Shown here: piece after piece, positions 37,174 to 46,681 of the stretch
Position numbering within the stretch: position 1 is the stretch's first letter
Layout of the letters: each line of letters begins with the position of its first letter
DNA from: Bacillus sp. SORGH_AS_0510
Lineage (GTDB): Bacteria > Bacillota > Bacilli > Bacillales > Cytobacillaceae
NCBI RefSeq assembly: GCF_030818775.1
Contig: NZ_JAUTAU010000001.1
Coordinates: forward strand, 1,616,001 to 1,680,000
Length of the DNA stretch: 64,000 nucleotides
Reading direction: 5' to 3'
The notes under the pieces: model-generated
What the model was told of the DNA's origin: nothing
Database searches by the model: none
Seen by the model: only the letters and a program-made list of their open reading frames with translations
Program-made: the position numbers and the translations under genes

Positions 37174-37560
37174 ATGAATTTATTCGGACGCTTTAAAAGT
37201 CAACTTGAAACATCCGATGAAAACCAGGATGTTTCTCTAAAGACTCATTATTATAAAGGGAATTTCAACAAAATATTTGAGTCGGTTGAAAAATTGTTTC
37301 GTGAGGATGCTGACTGCCAGATTACCACGGTATCGAAAGAACATGGGGAGATAGCAGTAGAAATTAAAAAGCCCTTTCCTTGTTTTTTGATTGTCACTAT
37401 TGTTTCTGTAAAACCACTAGAAACGGCTGTTGACTTTAATATTTCGACCGAACGCTTTGCAATCTTGGGTAATTATCCACAACTAAAAAAGAGAGTGAGC
37501 GCTTACTACGAGCGGTTGAATCAAATACATACGGTTATGAAAGAAAAGCAAAACTCCTAA
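37174..37560 (+). CDS. Conserved-looking cytosolic protein of unknown function
   Basis: A 128-aa soluble alpha/beta protein without signal, membrane helix or metal motif. Pattern: amphipathic start, THYYKGNFNKIFESVEKLF helix, strands around ITTVSKEHGEIAVEIKK and FLIVTIVSVKPLETAVDF, C-terminal helices. The layout recalls small DUF1499-like domains, but I cannot assign it. GGGGGGA precedes ATG 37174. It sits between speD and nrdR, where B. subtilis, as I recall, has no gene. Confidence 0.7.
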   Translation: MNLFGRFKSQLETSDENQDVSLKTHYYKGNFNKIFESVEKLFREDADCQITTVSKEHGEIAVEIKKPFPCFLIVTIVSVKPLETAVDFNISTERFAILGNYPQLKKRVSAYYERLNQIHTVMKEKQNS

Positions 37561-37646
37561 TACTTGTACTTGTGCAAAGGTCTGCTTTTTTATAAGATAA
37601 AAGAAGGAGATTGTTCGGATTTCGTGAGATTTGGAGTTGATTAACA

Positions 37647-38108
37647 ATGAAATGCCCTTCATGTCAAAATTATGGTACACGTGTGCTTGATTCTCGGCCT
37701 GTAGATGAAGGACGTGCAACGCGCAGAAGACGGGAATGTGAGGAATGCGGTTATCGCTTTACTACTTTTGAAAAAATTGAAGAGATTCCTTTAATTGTGG
37801 TAAAGAAGGAAGGTACAAGAGAAGAATTCAGCCGTGATAAAATACTGAGAGGCTTGATTAAGGCGTGTGAAAAGCGGCCTGTTGCCTTAAAGGAATTAGA
37901 AGATATTACTCATGGCGTCGAAAAGGACCTAAGAAGTCAGGGTATTTCTGAAATTAAGAGTGAAGCGATTGGCGAAATGGTAATGGATCGACTCGCACAT
38001 GTGGACGAAGTCGCATATGTAAGATTTGCTTCTGTATATCGTCAATTTAAAGATATTAATGTGTTTATTGATGAATTAAAAGAATTGATAAAAAAAGAAA
38101 AATCCTAA
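37647..38108 (+). CDS. nrdR: Transcriptional repressor NrdR
   Basis: A 153-aa repressor of ribonucleotide reductase genes. Zinc ribbon C3, C6, C31, C34 (MKCPSC ... CEECGYRF) with the Arg-rich RATRRRRE stretch that contacts NrdR boxes, then the ATP-cone (about residues 46-140; [20 protein letters not shown]) that reads ATP/dATP. Standard length. It leads into dnaB-dnaI, linking dNTP supply and replication start. AGTTGATT is a weak SD. Confidence 0.96.
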   Translation: MKCPSCQNYGTRVLDSRPVDEGRATRRRRECEECGYRFTTFEKIEEIPLIVVKKEGTREEFSRDKILRGLIKACEKRPVALKELEDITHGVEKDLRSQGISEIKSEAIGEMVMDRLAHVDEVAYVRFASVYRQFKDINVFIDELKELIKKEKS

Positions 38109-38114
38109 TGAGCT

Positions 38115-38139
38115 AAAGGGTCGTCTTTGGCTCTTTTTT
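38115..38139 (+). terminator. Possible weak terminator after nrdR
   Basis: AAAGGGTC / GGCTCTTT stem with two G-T pairs and six T. Probably only partial, since dnaB follows within 60 bases. Confidence 0.45.
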
Positions 38140-38168
38140 CACTATAGAAGGAGAAAGGTTGGAATGAT

Positions 38169-39566
38169 ATGGCTCAGCATTGGCAGGAGATTCTTCCTAT
38201 CGACCGTTATATTGTTGCAGCGGATGGGCTGCTTCATGAGTATGACCGGAAAGTGCTGACGTTTCTTTACCAGCCCTTGATTGGGTCAACTTGTTTAAGT
38301 TTGTATATGACACTCTGGGCGGAACTGGAGGAAAATAGGCTTTGGTCTGAATCCTCCACGCACCATCTTTTGATGAATTTGCTCGGATTAAATTTAAAGG
38401 AAATTTACGAAGCTCGATTAAAATTAGAGGGTATTGGCTTACTAAAAACCTATGTGAAAACAGATGAAGGAGACCGTTCCTTTATTTATGAGATCATTCC
38501 TCCTTTAACACCTGAACAGTTCTTTTTAGATGGGATGTTAAACATTTTTCTTTATCGAAAAATTGGTAAGAACCATTTTGCCCGGCTGAAACGGTTTTTC
38601 TCTGAGCAGCAAAAGCCTCTAGAGAAGGAATATCAGAATGTCACCAGAGCTTTTCAAGAGGTGTTTGCGTCAGCGACTCCAGGCAGTCTTCAATACCTGC
38701 AAGGAATTTCTGAAGATACTGAACCTGAAGAAAACCAGCATTTTATCGGACGTAAAGAATCTAAGCCTATACAGATTGAATTAACTACTTTTGATTTCGA
38801 CTTACTTCTGGCTGGTTTAAATGAATCGCTTGTCCCTAAGAAGTCTTTAACACAGAAGGTAAAAGAGGTTATCAGTAATCTAGCTTTTCTGTATAATATT
38901 GATCCCATACAAATGAAAAATATCGTATTAAGTGCAGTCAATGAATCAAGCGAAATTGATATTGAGGAATTGCGCAAAGGTGCACGTGATTGGTATCAAT
39001 ATGTTAATCAAGATCAGCTACCAAGTTTAATTGAGCGGACGCAGCCTGTTGCCCTTCAGGTTCAAAAGAGTGAACCGAAGTCACAAGAAGAGCAGCTAAT
39101 CCGTTATTTTGAGACCACTTCCCCATTAAGGGTCATGAAGGATTTATCCGGCGGTGGAGAACCATCCAAGTCTGATTTACAGATCATTGAGGAAGTGATG
39201 TTCAAACAAAAGCTGCTACCTGGTGTCATTAATGTACTGATACAATTTGTCATGCTCAAAACAGATATGAAACTTACCAAAGGGTATGTAGAAAAGATAG
39301 CAAGTCATTGGGCAAGGAAACAGGTGAAAACAGTAAAGCAAGCTATGGAGCTTGCCAAAAACGAACACCGGACGTATATCGGCTGGACCGAAAACCAAAA
39401 AACAGGGAAAGCGTCGAAGCAGAAAACTATTCGTAAAGAATTGATTCCTGAATGGTTTGCGGATGGTTCTGAAGAAGGAAAAGCAGAGGCGCAAACAAAC
39501 AAATCGGAAGATGATGAAGCAAAAAAACGTGCAATCGAAGAGAAATTAAAGGCTTTTAGAAAGTAG
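38169..39566 (+). CDS. dnaB: Replication initiation and membrane attachment protein DnaB
   Basis: A 465-aa Firmicute primosomal DnaB (not the helicase). It helps DnaD and DnaI load the helicase at oriC and at stalled forks. N-terminal winged-helix dimer region (about 1-120: ILPIDRYIVAADGLLHEYDRKVLTFLYQPLIGS in part) and two DDBH2 domains, the second near 310-410 with the YxxxIxxxW-like GYVEKIASHWARKQVKT. Charged Lys/Glu-rich tail. Matches B. subtilis length (472 aa). Followed after 12 bases by dnaI. Confidence 0.93.
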   Translation: MAQHWQEILPIDRYIVAADGLLHEYDRKVLTFLYQPLIGSTCLSLYMTLWAELEENRLWSESSTHHLLMNLLGLNLKEIYEARLKLEGIGLLKTYVKTDEGDRSFIYEIIPPLTPEQFFLDGMLNIFLYRKIGKNHFARLKRFFSEQQKPLEKEYQNVTRAFQEVFASATPGSLQYLQGISEDTEPEENQHFIGRKESKPIQIELTTFDFDLLLAGLNESLVPKKSLTQKVKEVISNLAFLYNIDPIQMKNIVLSAVNESSEIDIEELRKGARDWYQYVNQDQLPSLIERTQPVALQVQKSEPKSQEEQLIRYFETTSPLRVMKDLSGGGEPSKSDLQIIEEVMFKQKLLPGVINVLIQFVMLKTDMKLTKGYVEKIASHWARKQVKTVKQAMELAKNEHRTYIGWTENQKTGKASKQKTIRKELIPEWFADGSEEGKAEAQTNKSEDDEAKKRAIEEKLKAFRK

Positions 39567-39578
39567 GAGGTGAATGAG

Positions 39579-40502
39579 ATGGAAAGAATAAACAAAACAT
39601 TACAACGACTAGCTTCAAATGAAAGTTTTAAACAACGATACGAAAAACAGCGACAGGAAGTTCTTCAGAATCGTGATATTAAGGCGTTTTTAGCTCGACA
39701 TCAAGAGATTACACCACAGATAGTTGAAAAAAGTATGAGTAAATTATTTGAATTTACGAAGCAAAGTCAGGATTGTGAGCACTGTGAAAGTCTTGGAAAG
39801 TGTATTAATTTCATGCAGGGCTACCAACCTGAGCTAGTGCAATCCTTAAACTCGATTGATGTGGTGTATAAGCGATGCCCTAGAAAAATAATGGCAGATG
39901 AGAAAAAGAAAAACGAAAAGCTGATAAAAAGTCTTTATGTACCGAGAGATATATTGGAAGCTACGTTTGAGGATTTTGAAGGAGATACTGGCAGACTGGA
40001 TGCGGTGGATAAGGCTGCGACTTTCCTGATGAATTATGAAAAAGGAAAAAAACAAAAAGGTTTATATCTCTACGGAAAATTTGGTGTGGGGAAGTCGTTC
40101 TTGTTAGGGGCTATAGCAAATGAACTTGCTAAAAAGCAGATTTCAACGATGATTGTTTATGTTCCAGAATTACTAAGAGAGATGAAAAGCTCTATTGCTG
40201 ATTCGACACTTAATGAAAAAATTGAAGCACTCAAAAAAGAACCGGTGTTAATGTTAGATGATATAGGAGCGGAGGCTATGTCCAGTTGGACGAGGGATGA
40301 GGTATTAGGCCCAATCTTACAGTTCCGTATGCTAGAAAATCTTCCGACCTTCTTCACTTCCAATTTTGATTTTCAAGGGTTGGAGCATCATTTAACCTAC
40401 AGCCAACGTGGTGAAGAGGAAAAAATGAAAGCGATGCGAATCATGGAGAGAATTCGCACCTTAAGTGAGCCTGTGCTTGTTAGCGGACCCAATAGACGTT
40501 AG
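39579..40502 (+). CDS. dnaI: Helicase loader DnaI
   Basis: A 307-aa AAA+ ATPase that loads the replicative helicase. N-terminal helicase-binding domain with zinc ligands C66, C69, C74 and C100; Walker A GKFGVGKS (167-173), Walker B VLMLDDIGAE, sensor region FFTSNFDFQGLEHHLTYS and Arg finger region RIMERIRTL. AGGAGGTGA supports ATG 39579; the GTG at 39570 lies in the SD. dnaB-dnaI form a pair as in B. subtilis. Confidence 0.95.
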   Translation: MERINKTLQRLASNESFKQRYEKQRQEVLQNRDIKAFLARHQEITPQIVEKSMSKLFEFTKQSQDCEHCESLGKCINFMQGYQPELVQSLNSIDVVYKRCPRKIMADEKKKNEKLIKSLYVPRDILEATFEDFEGDTGRLDAVDKAATFLMNYEKGKKQKGLYLYGKFGVGKSFLLGAIANELAKKQISTMIVYVPELLREMKSSIADSTLNEKIEALKKEPVLMLDDIGAEAMSSWTRDEVLGPILQFRMLENLPTFFTSNFDFQGLEHHLTYSQRGEEEKMKAMRIMERIRTLSEPVLVSGPNRR

Positions 40503-40512
40503 TCTCGTTTCT

Positions 40513-40545
40513 AAGGGATTACCAATCGATGGTAATCCCTTTTTG
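40513..40545 (+). terminator. dnaI terminator
   Basis: AAGGGATTACC / GGTAATCCCTT, 11-bp perfect stem, loop AATCGAT, then T run. Confidence 0.88.
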
Positions 40546-40560
40546 CGTTAAAATGAGAAT

Positions 40561-40700
40561 AAAAATTGACTTCGAGAATTGTCCTTCTCCAGCGCCTAGC
40601 CCCTCGGGTCAAATAACCTTCTGCAAGTAAAGTCAAAGAGCGACTTTTCTTGCAGAAGAACATTTGCCTGTCGGGGCTGAGCAAGGCGCTTCCGCTTTTC
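40561..40700 (+). repeat. Family A structured repeat, copy 5
   Basis: Short form. The central stem is TTCTGCAAG / CTTGCAGAA whereas other copies have TTCGGCAAG / CTTGCCGAA: a G-C pair replaced by T-A on both arms. Lies between the dnaI terminator and ytxC. Confidence 0.87.
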
Positions 40701-40796
40701 TTAATTATTATATTAAAACTACAAGTATCTAACTTCTAATTTGGCCAAGTCCCCCATATATATTAAAACAGAGATTGCCTCAAAGGGGGGATTTGG

Positions 40797-41678
40797 TTGG
40801 CGGAAATCATCTTCCAAAGCAAGGTGGAAGCACAAAAATTTTATAACCACTTGCTGAAGTATGTACCATATAATCCAGAACATGAAACTATTCTTCTTTT
40901 AGAAGATCGACATATAGTAAAAATAGTAGATTTATGTTTTTCAACCGATTTATTTGACTCGGTGAAGCTGGCTTTTTATCAGTTTATAACGAATACAAAA
41001 CGAGATAACTGGTTTAGAGAGATTTTATGCGATCAATATTACTTTACAGATATGGAAGAGCAACAGCAGATTATCGATATCATTTATTCGATTTTGGATG
41101 GGCAAAGAGAGGATTTGTCTGTATTCTTAAAAGAAATAAATGACGAGTCTGATTTAATTAGGACGGCAATTGATGAAATCCTGCAAGATCATGTCACGTT
41201 CTCATTTGATTCCTTTGTTAAATTCCGCTTGCGTTCCTATCTGCAGGCACTGGAAAGCTATATCGAGATTGCTATTGATGAATACAAGATGGAGCAGGAA
41301 TATCAAATGTTTGTTCACATGCTTAGGGACTTTTTAGTGAACCGGGAACCCAAAATGAATACCCTTCATTTATTGTTTGATGAGGAAATTACTTTTTATA
41401 ATGAGCACTTTGTTGAGATTAAAAGAGGAGAGTTAACAAGGTTGATCGATCGGAAGCTGTTAGTGAATCACCCTGTCTATATAGATTCCGTTTCCATTGC
41501 GCCGCTGTTGTCACTTGCACCAACCTTTATTTTTATTTATACCAAGGATCCTGACGAGCCTTTGGTGAGAACGATTAAGAACATTTTTGAGGAGAGAGTG
41601 ACGGTTAAGGAATTTTCTGCGCTGCGAAAAGTAAGAAAATGTACTGCTGAAACAGACTCATCGGAAAATCATGCATAA
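40797..41678 (+). CDS. ytxC: Putative sporulation protein YtxC
   Basis: A 293-aa, largely helical acidic protein of the YtxC family, found only in endospore formers, without membrane segments or enzyme motifs. TTG 40797 follows AAGGGGGG. The central conserved part is FDSFVKFRLRSYLQALESYIEIAIDEYKMEQEY (in part, about residues 140-172). Located before thrS, as in B. subtilis. Its action in sporulation is unknown. Confidence 0.88.
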   Translation: MAEIIFQSKVEAQKFYNHLLKYVPYNPEHETILLLEDRHIVKIVDLCFSTDLFDSVKLAFYQFITNTKRDNWFREILCDQYYFTDMEEQQQIIDIIYSILDGQREDLSVFLKEINDESDLIRTAIDEILQDHVTFSFDSFVKFRLRSYLQALESYIEIAIDEYKMEQEYQMFVHMLRDFLVNREPKMNTLHLLFDEEITFYNEHFVEIKRGELTRLIDRKLLVNHPVYIDSVSIAPLLSLAPTFIFIYTKDPDEPLVRTIKNIFEERVTVKEFSALRKVRKCTAETDSSENHA

Positions 41679-41715
41679 AAGAATAAAATAATGTCAATAT
41701 TTAGTTTTATGTACC

Positions 41716-41744
41716 TTGCTTTTTTGAAAGGAAATCATTATAAT
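41716..41744 (+). promoter_or_regulatory. thrS promoter
   Basis: TTGCTT (41716-41721), 17 bases, perfect TATAAT (41739-41744), with the T-box starting about 7 bases later. Confidence 0.75.
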
Positions 41745-41750
41745 AACGTA

Positions 41751-42034
41751 CATAGCAAAATATGTAGTAAAAGTAATGATAAGGACAACAGTATTTCATT
41801 TACGGTTTTTAGAGAGGAAGACCACCGGCTGAAAGTCTTCTAACACGGGATAAATACTTACCACCTTTAAACTTCAACAGTGAACATTTCCTAATTTTGT
41901 GGAATTAGTAATTGTTGACGGCAACAGCCGTTACCTGACCAAAGTCATGATCGACGAATTATGTTGAACATGAAAAATTGGGTGGAACCACGTGTTAATC
42001 AAAACTCGTCCCTATTCCAGGGACGGGTTTTTTT
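41751..42034 (+). promoter_or_regulatory. T-box leader of thrS
   Basis: T-box riboswitch. The conserved T-box is TGGGTGGAACCACG at 41979-41992; the terminator is AAACTCGTCCC / GGGACGGGTTT followed by T. Stem I carries AGAGAGGAAGACC, and ACC (about 41860-41862, in ACTTACCACC) is the probable Thr specifier. Uncharged tRNA-Thr would bind and allow read-through into thrS. Confidence 0.9.
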
Positions 42035-42040
42035 ATTTTT

Positions 42041-42226
42041 TAGCTCTGTTAAAGAACAGTGATAATTTTTTCACCCGTTGATTGGAGCGGAAGGCACGAA
42101 GACTCCTGTGGGAGTATGGTTCAGGAGAGACCCCGCAGGCGCAAGCGCCGAGGAGGCTCGCCGAAACACCCACGGACCGCTCGTGCCTGGAGCGGAAATC
42201 AACAGGCAAGTTTAACAAAGCCTATT
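42041..42226 (+). repeat. Family B structured repeat, copy 4, inside the thrS leader
   Basis: Complete copy with terminal inverted repeats GCTCTGTTAAA / TTTAACAAAGC and inner arm GGCACGA / TCGTGCC. It lies between the T-box terminator and the thrS SD, so every read-through thrS mRNA contains it. Confidence 0.88.
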
Positions 42227-42286
42227 TTTTATAAAGCGATAGATGGATAATTGTCCGCTATCGCTCAAATCAAAGGAGGAATTACC

Positions 42287-44221
42287 ATGTCAGACGTTGT
42301 TAAGATTTCGTTTCCAGATGGGGCAGTAAAGGAGTTCCCACGCGGAACAACAACGGAAGATATTGCTGCTTCCATTAGCCCAGGCCTTAAGAAAAAAGCA
42401 ATTGCCGGTAAATGGAACGGACAAATGTATGATCTTCGCCGTCCAATCATGGAAGACGGTTCTATAGAAATCGTTGTACCTGATTCAAGTGACGCTTTAG
42501 AGGTGTTGCGTCATAGTACTGCGCACTTAATGGCTCAAGCTGTAAGAAGATTGTATCCAAATGTAAACCTTGGAGTAGGTCCAGTAATCGAGGGTGGTTT
42601 TTATTATGATATGGATCTTGATGTGTCATTAACTCCAGAGGACCTTCCAAAAATCGAAAAAGAAATGGCGAAAATCGTTAATGAAAATATTGAGATTGTT
42701 CGCAAGGAAGTAAGCCGTGCTGACGCTGTTCAATTATTTAAAGAAGCAGGAGACCCTTACAAGCTTGAACTAATTGAAGCAATCCCTGATGAAGAAACAG
42801 TGACAATTTACGAACAAGGTGATTTCTTTGACCTTTGCCGTGGAGTTCATGTTCCTTCGACTGGAAAAATTAAAGAATTCAAGCTCTTAAGCATTGCGGG
42901 TGCCTACTGGCGTGGTGACAGCAATAATAAGATGTTGCAGCGTGTGTATGGAACAGCGTTCTTTAAGAAAGAGGACTTGGCTGAACACCTTCGCCTACTT
43001 GAAGAAGCGAAAGAGCGTGATCATCGTAAAATTGGTAAAGAGTTAAGCTTATTTACAACTAATCAATTGGTTGGTCAAGGTTTACCATTATGGCTTCCAA
43101 AAGGTGCTACTATCCGCCGTGTAATTGAACGTTATATTGTCGATAAAGAACAACGACTTGGCTATGACCATGTGTATACACCGGTTATGGGTAGTGTTGA
43201 CCTATACAAAACTTCTGGTCACTGGGATCACTATCATGAAGATATGTTCCCGGTTATGGAGATGGAGAACGAACAGTTAGTTTTACGTCCAATGAACTGT
43301 CCGCACCATATGATGGTGTATAAGAATACAATCCATAGCTATCGTGAACTGCCAATTCGTATCGCAGAGCTTGGATTAATGCACAGATATGAAATGTCTG
43401 GTGCCTTAGCTGGACTGCAGCGTGTTCGTGGAATGACATTAAATGATGCACACATTTTCGTTCGTCCGGATCAAATCAAAGATGAATTTAAGCGTGTGGT
43501 GAACTTAGTCCTTAATGTATATAAGGATTTCAATATTACCGACTATTCGTTCCGCCTTTCTTACCGCGATCCACAAGATACTGAAAAGTATTTTAACGAT
43601 GACGCCATGTGGGAAAAAGCACAAAGCATGCTCAAGGAAGCAATGGATGATCTTGGTTTGGATTATTTTGAGGCAGAAGGAGAAGCTGCATTCTATGGTC
43701 CAAAGCTTGATGTTCAGGTGAAAACAGCCCTAGGTAAAGATGAAACACTTTCCACTGTTCAACTGGACTTCTTACTTCCAGAGCGATTTGATTTAACATA
43801 CGTAGGTGAAGATGGTAAGCAACATCGTCCGGTTGTTATCCACCGCGGAGTTGTTTCAACAATGGAACGTTTTGTTGCCTTCTTAATTGAAGAGTATAAA
43901 GGAGCATTCCCAACTTGGTTAGCACCAGTCCAAGTTCAAGTTATTCCTGTTTCTCCGGGAGCACACTTTGATTATGCAAAACAAGTTCAGGAACAGCTTC
44001 AAAATGAAGGCTTCCGTGTAGAATTAGATGGCCGTGATGAAAAAATTGGCTATAAAATCCGTGAAGCGCAAATGCAAAAAATTCCATATATGCTTGTTGT
44101 CGGCGACAAAGAAGTGGAAAATAATGCTGTTAACGTTCGTAAATATGGTGAACAAAATTCCGAAACAAAGCCTTTTGCAGACTTCTTAGCTGCAATTAAA
44201 GCAGAAGTGCAAAAAGGTTAA
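42287..44221 (+). CDS. thrS: Threonyl-tRNA synthetase
   Basis: A 644-aa class II synthetase. TGS domain (residues 1-63), editing domain (about 64-230, [16 protein letters not shown]), catalytic core with [11 protein letters not shown] (zinc Cys) and motif 2 region [23 protein letters not shown], motif 3 [18 protein letters not shown], and anticodon-binding domain from about 540. AAGGAGG 7 bases before ATG 42287 sets the start. Controlled by the upstream T-box. Confidence 0.97.
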   Translation: MSDVVKISFPDGAVKEFPRGTTTEDIAASISPGLKKKAIAGKWNGQMYDLRRPIMEDGSIEIVVPDSSDALEVLRHSTAHLMAQAVRRLYPNVNLGVGPVIEGGFYYDMDLDVSLTPEDLPKIEKEMAKIVNENIEIVRKEVSRADAVQLFKEAGDPYKLELIEAIPDEETVTIYEQGDFFDLCRGVHVPSTGKIKEFKLLSIAGAYWRGDSNNKMLQRVYGTAFFKKEDLAEHLRLLEEAKERDHRKIGKELSLFTTNQLVGQGLPLWLPKGATIRRVIERYIVDKEQRLGYDHVYTPVMGSVDLYKTSGHWDHYHEDMFPVMEMENEQLVLRPMNCPHHMMVYKNTIHSYRELPIRIAELGLMHRYEMSGALAGLQRVRGMTLNDAHIFVRPDQIKDEFKRVVNLVLNVYKDFNITDYSFRLSYRDPQDTEKYFNDDAMWEKAQSMLKEAMDDLGLDYFEAEGEAAFYGPKLDVQVKTALGKDETLSTVQLDFLLPERFDLTYVGEDGKQHRPVVIHRGVVSTMERFVAFLIEEYKGAFPTWLAPVQVQVIPVSPGAHFDYAKQVQEQLQNEGFRVELDGRDEKIGYKIREAQMQKIPYMLVVGDKEVENNAVNVRKYGEQNSETKPFADFLAAIKAEVQKG

Positions 44222-44265
44222 TAAACAAAGAAAGAGTGGGTGACTCCTCTCTTTCTTTGTTTATT
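44222..44265 (+). terminator. thrS terminator
   Basis: Long stem TAAACAAAGAAAGAG / CTCTTTCTTTGTTTA. Confidence 0.85.
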
Positions 44266-44337
44266 TAGAAAAAATCTATTGAATAATTTTTGATTTCTTG
44301 CTACAATAAATTTCGTTGTCATGAGTAAATAGTTTGT

Positions 44338-44367
44338 TTGACAATACGTCTTTGTTTATGTTATAGT
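44338..44367 (+). promoter_or_regulatory. infC operon promoter
   Basis: Perfect TTGACA (44338-44343), 18 bases, TATAGT (44362-44367) with TG one base before it (extended -10). Confidence 0.75.
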
Positions 44368-44373
44368 AATCAA

Positions 44374-44524
44374 GGTTAAATTGAATATTGTTTTGGGAAA
44401 AGAAGAAGCACCCGCTTCTCACCTGATTGACGCATATGGGCAGTTGGCAGGTTTTACGTGAACTTTTTGTTTATTTACTTATGTTTCGTAAAGTGTGGGT
44501 GTATGCATCCGCACTTTTTTGTTT
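44374..44524 (+). promoter_or_regulatory. Ribosomal protein L20 leader
   Basis: The leader of infC-rpmI-rplT holds GGTTTTACGTGAACTTTTTG, typical of the Bacillales L20 leader, and a GAAGC...GCTTC hairpin, ending in a terminator AAAGTGTGGGTG / CATCCGCACTTT with T run (44490-44522). Excess L20 binds and favours termination, an autoregulation known in B. subtilis. Confidence 0.85.
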
Positions 44525-44653
44525 GTGTACTTAAGAAATAGCACGTATAAAAAGTTTTAATACCTGTCGATTCCAACGAGGGTGTCATTTGTAAGGTGAA
44601 TCATTCTTATACCCAGACGTTGTATTCGTAATAAACCTTGGAGGTGGCTAATT

Positions 44654-45169
44654 ATTAGCAAAGACATGTTGTTAAATGAGGGCATCCGAGCTCGCGAAGT
44701 TCGCTTAATTGATCAAAATGGCGAACAGTTAGGGATCAAATCCAAAAACGAAGCGTTGGAAATTGCCGGACGAGTAAATCTTGATTTGGTACTTGTAGCA
44801 CCAAATGCAAAGCCTCCGGTAGCCCGGATTATGGACTATGGCAAATTCAAATTCGAGAATCAAAAGAAAGAAAAAGAAGCTCGTAAGAATCAAAAGATTA
44901 TTACTACTAAAGAAGTTCGTCTAAGCCCAACGATAGATGAGCATGACTTTAATACAAAGCTTCGTAATGCTATTAAGTTTTTGGAAAAAGGCGACAAAGT
45001 AAAAGCTTCCATCCGTTTCAAGGGTAGAGCAATTACACATAAAGAAATTGGTCAACGTGTATTAGACCGTTTCTCTGAAGCATGCAAGGAAGTAGCGACT
45101 ATTGAGTCACATCCAAAAATGGATGGCCGAAGCATGTTCCTGGTTTTAGCACCTAAAGCTGATAAGTAA
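44654..45169 (+). CDS. infC: Translation initiation factor IF-3
   Basis: A 171-aa IF-3 that binds the 30S subunit and checks start codons. Two domains: N-terminal (about 1-75: [20 protein letters not shown]) and C-terminal (85-171: [33 protein letters not shown]). The start is the rare codon ATT at 44654, giving [11 protein letters not shown], 6 bases after GGAGGTGG (44640-44647); ATG 44666 would lose four conserved residues and lacks an SD. Non-canonical starts let IF-3 repress its own synthesis. Confidence 0.94.
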   Translation: MSKDMLLNEGIRAREVRLIDQNGEQLGIKSKNEALEIAGRVNLDLVLVAPNAKPPVARIMDYGKFKFENQKKEKEARKNQKIITTKEVRLSPTIDEHDFNTKLRNAIKFLEKGDKVKASIRFKGRAITHKEIGQRVLDRFSEACKEVATIESHPKMDGRSMFLVLAPKADK

Positions 45170-45185
45170 TAAGGAGGATATTCCA

Positions 45186-45386
45186 ATGCCAAAAATGAAA
45201 ACTCACCGCGGCGCTGCAAAGCGTTTCAAAAAGACTGGTTCTGGTCAACTTAAGCGTGACCATGCTTATACAAGCCACTTATTCGCGAACAAATCTACAA
45301 AAGCTAAGCGTAAACTTCGCAAAGGAACTCTTGTTTCTAAAGGCGATTTCAAACGCATTCGTCAATTATTAACTTACGTAAAATAA
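45186..45386 (+). CDS. rpmI: 50S ribosomal protein L35
   Basis: A 66-aa very basic ribosomal protein starting [20 protein letters not shown], the L35 signature. AAGGAGG precedes ATG; 17 bases after infC. Same operon under the L20 leader. Confidence 0.97.
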   Translation: MPKMKTHRGAAKRFKKTGSGQLKRDHAYTSHLFANKSTKAKRKLRKGTLVSKGDFKRIRQLLTYVK

Positions 45387-45423
45387 TCTCGGACAGATCG
45401 ATTTATTCTAGGAGGGAAATTAC

Positions 45424-45780
45424 ATGCCACGTGTAAAAGGCGGTACAGTTACTCGCAAACGTCGTAAAAGAGTTCTTAAATTAGCAAAAGGTTATTTCGG
45501 TTCAAAACATACATTATATAAAGTTGCTAACCAACAGGTTATGAAATCATTAATGTATGCTTTCCGCGATCGTCGTCAAAAGAAGCGCGACTTCCGCAAA
45601 CTTTGGATTACTCGTATCAACGCAGCAGCTCGTATGAACGGTCTTTCTTACAGCCGTTTAATGCACGGCTTAAAGCTTGCTGGTATCGAAGTAAACCGCA
45701 AGATGCTTGCTGAATTAGCAGTTAGCGATGCTAACGCATTTGCTGAATTAGCAAACCTAGCTAAGCAACAACAAAAATAA
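45424..45780 (+). CDS. rplT: 50S ribosomal protein L20
   Basis: A 118-aa ribosomal protein: long basic N-terminal helix ([20 protein letters not shown]) and globular C-terminal part with [17 protein letters not shown]. It binds 23S rRNA early in assembly and represses the operon through the leader. AGGAGGG precedes the ATG; terminator follows. Confidence 0.97.
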   Translation: MPRVKGGTVTRKRRKRVLKLAKGYFGSKHTLYKVANQQVMKSLMYAFRDRRQKKRDFRKLWITRINAAARMNGLSYSRLMHGLKLAGIEVNRKMLAELAVSDANAFAELANLAKQQQK

Positions 45781-45790
45781 TTAAAAGATA

Positions 45791-45823
45791 TAAAGCCATT
45801 CTCTTTTGAGGATGGCTTTTTCT
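45791..45823 (+). terminator. infC-rpmI-rplT terminator
   Basis: AAAGCCATTCTC / GAGGATGGCTTT stem with one mismatch, loop TTTT, then T run. Confidence 0.85.
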
Positions 45824-45839
45824 GTAAGGGGGAGTCAGA

Positions 45840-46109
45840 ATGAATGGCAGAATGGTTTTACTTGTAGTCTATGTAATCATGAACTTAATAGGACTTTTTA
45901 TAATGGGAGAAGATAAAAAGCGTGCGAGGAAGCATGAGTACCGAATTTCAGAGAGAACACTTTGGCTGGTAGCTCTCTTCGGTGGAGCTGTTGGGTCAAC
46001 TATTGGTATGCAGCTATACCGTCATAAAACAAAACATGCAGCATTTAAAATCGGCTTTCCTTTCTTAGCAGTAATTGAACTGATTCTCTTTATAAAGGTT
46101 TGGTGGTGA
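45840..46109 (+). CDS. ysdA: DUF1294 membrane protein
   Basis: An 89-aa DUF1294 protein with three hydrophobic segments (residues 4-20, 39-58, 70-87) and the family signature MGEDKKRARKHEYRISERTL followed by LFGGAVGSTIGMQLYRHKT. Function unknown. AAGGGGGA precedes the ATG. In B. subtilis ysdA also follows rplT. Its stop lies 5 bases before the next start. Confidence 0.9.
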   Translation: MNGRMVLLVVYVIMNLIGLFIMGEDKKRARKHEYRISERTLWLVALFGGAVGSTIGMQLYRHKTKHAAFKIGFPFLAVIELILFIKVWW

Positions 46110-46114
46110 TTTGG

Positions 46115-46606
46115 ATGAATCTAGAAAAATTATTTCACATGCAAAAGGCTTTAGACTCTCATATAGAAGAAAAGCATGAATTGCAAAAGGAAAATTTATT
46201 TGAAAGAAAGGCCCTTGCATTGCTAGTGGAAATTGGGGAATTGGCAAACGAAACACGTTGTTTTAAGTTTTGGAGTGTTAAGCCATCCTCAGAAAAAGAT
46301 GTTATTCTTGAAGAGTTTGTAGACGGAATCCATTTTATTTTATCACTGGGGATTGAATGCGGTTTTAATAAGGTGCCTATTGAGTTGGAGGGAATTAACT
46401 CTACTTCCACTGTGACGGAACAATTCCTTGCTGTGTATGAAACAATCAGCTTGTTCCAAAAGAACAAGGAATTAGATGGGTACATTAACGTGTTTGAATC
46501 GTATATGCAGCTGGCGGCTTTGCTTGGTTTTACTAAGGAAGAAATCGAAGAGGCATATTTTCGTAAAAACGAAGTAAATTATCAAAGACAACAAAATAAC
46601 TATTAG
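46115..46606 (+). CDS. Dimeric dUTPase-like / MazG-fold protein
   Basis: A 163-aa all-alpha NTP pyrophosphatase. Metal-binding pattern EIGELANETRCFKFW (residues about 40-54, ExxE) with the second site EEFVDGIHFILSLG (about 70-84, ExxD), typical of dimeric dUTPases. It should hydrolyse dUTP or a related nucleotide to the monophosphate. ATG 46115 is preceded by GGTGGTGAT. Lies just after ysdA, probably co-transcribed. Exact substrate not provable from sequence. Confidence 0.83.
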   Translation: MNLEKLFHMQKALDSHIEEKHELQKENLFERKALALLVEIGELANETRCFKFWSVKPSSEKDVILEEFVDGIHFILSLGIECGFNKVPIELEGINSTSTVTEQFLAVYETISLFQKNKELDGYINVFESYMQLAALLGFTKEEIEEAYFRKNEVNYQRQQNNY

Positions 46607-46681
46607 CCAGAAAATTTGTAAGTTTTGCGCTTTTACAGGTATAATAAAGGTCGGATATACATAATTAGGGGGGCTAAATAA

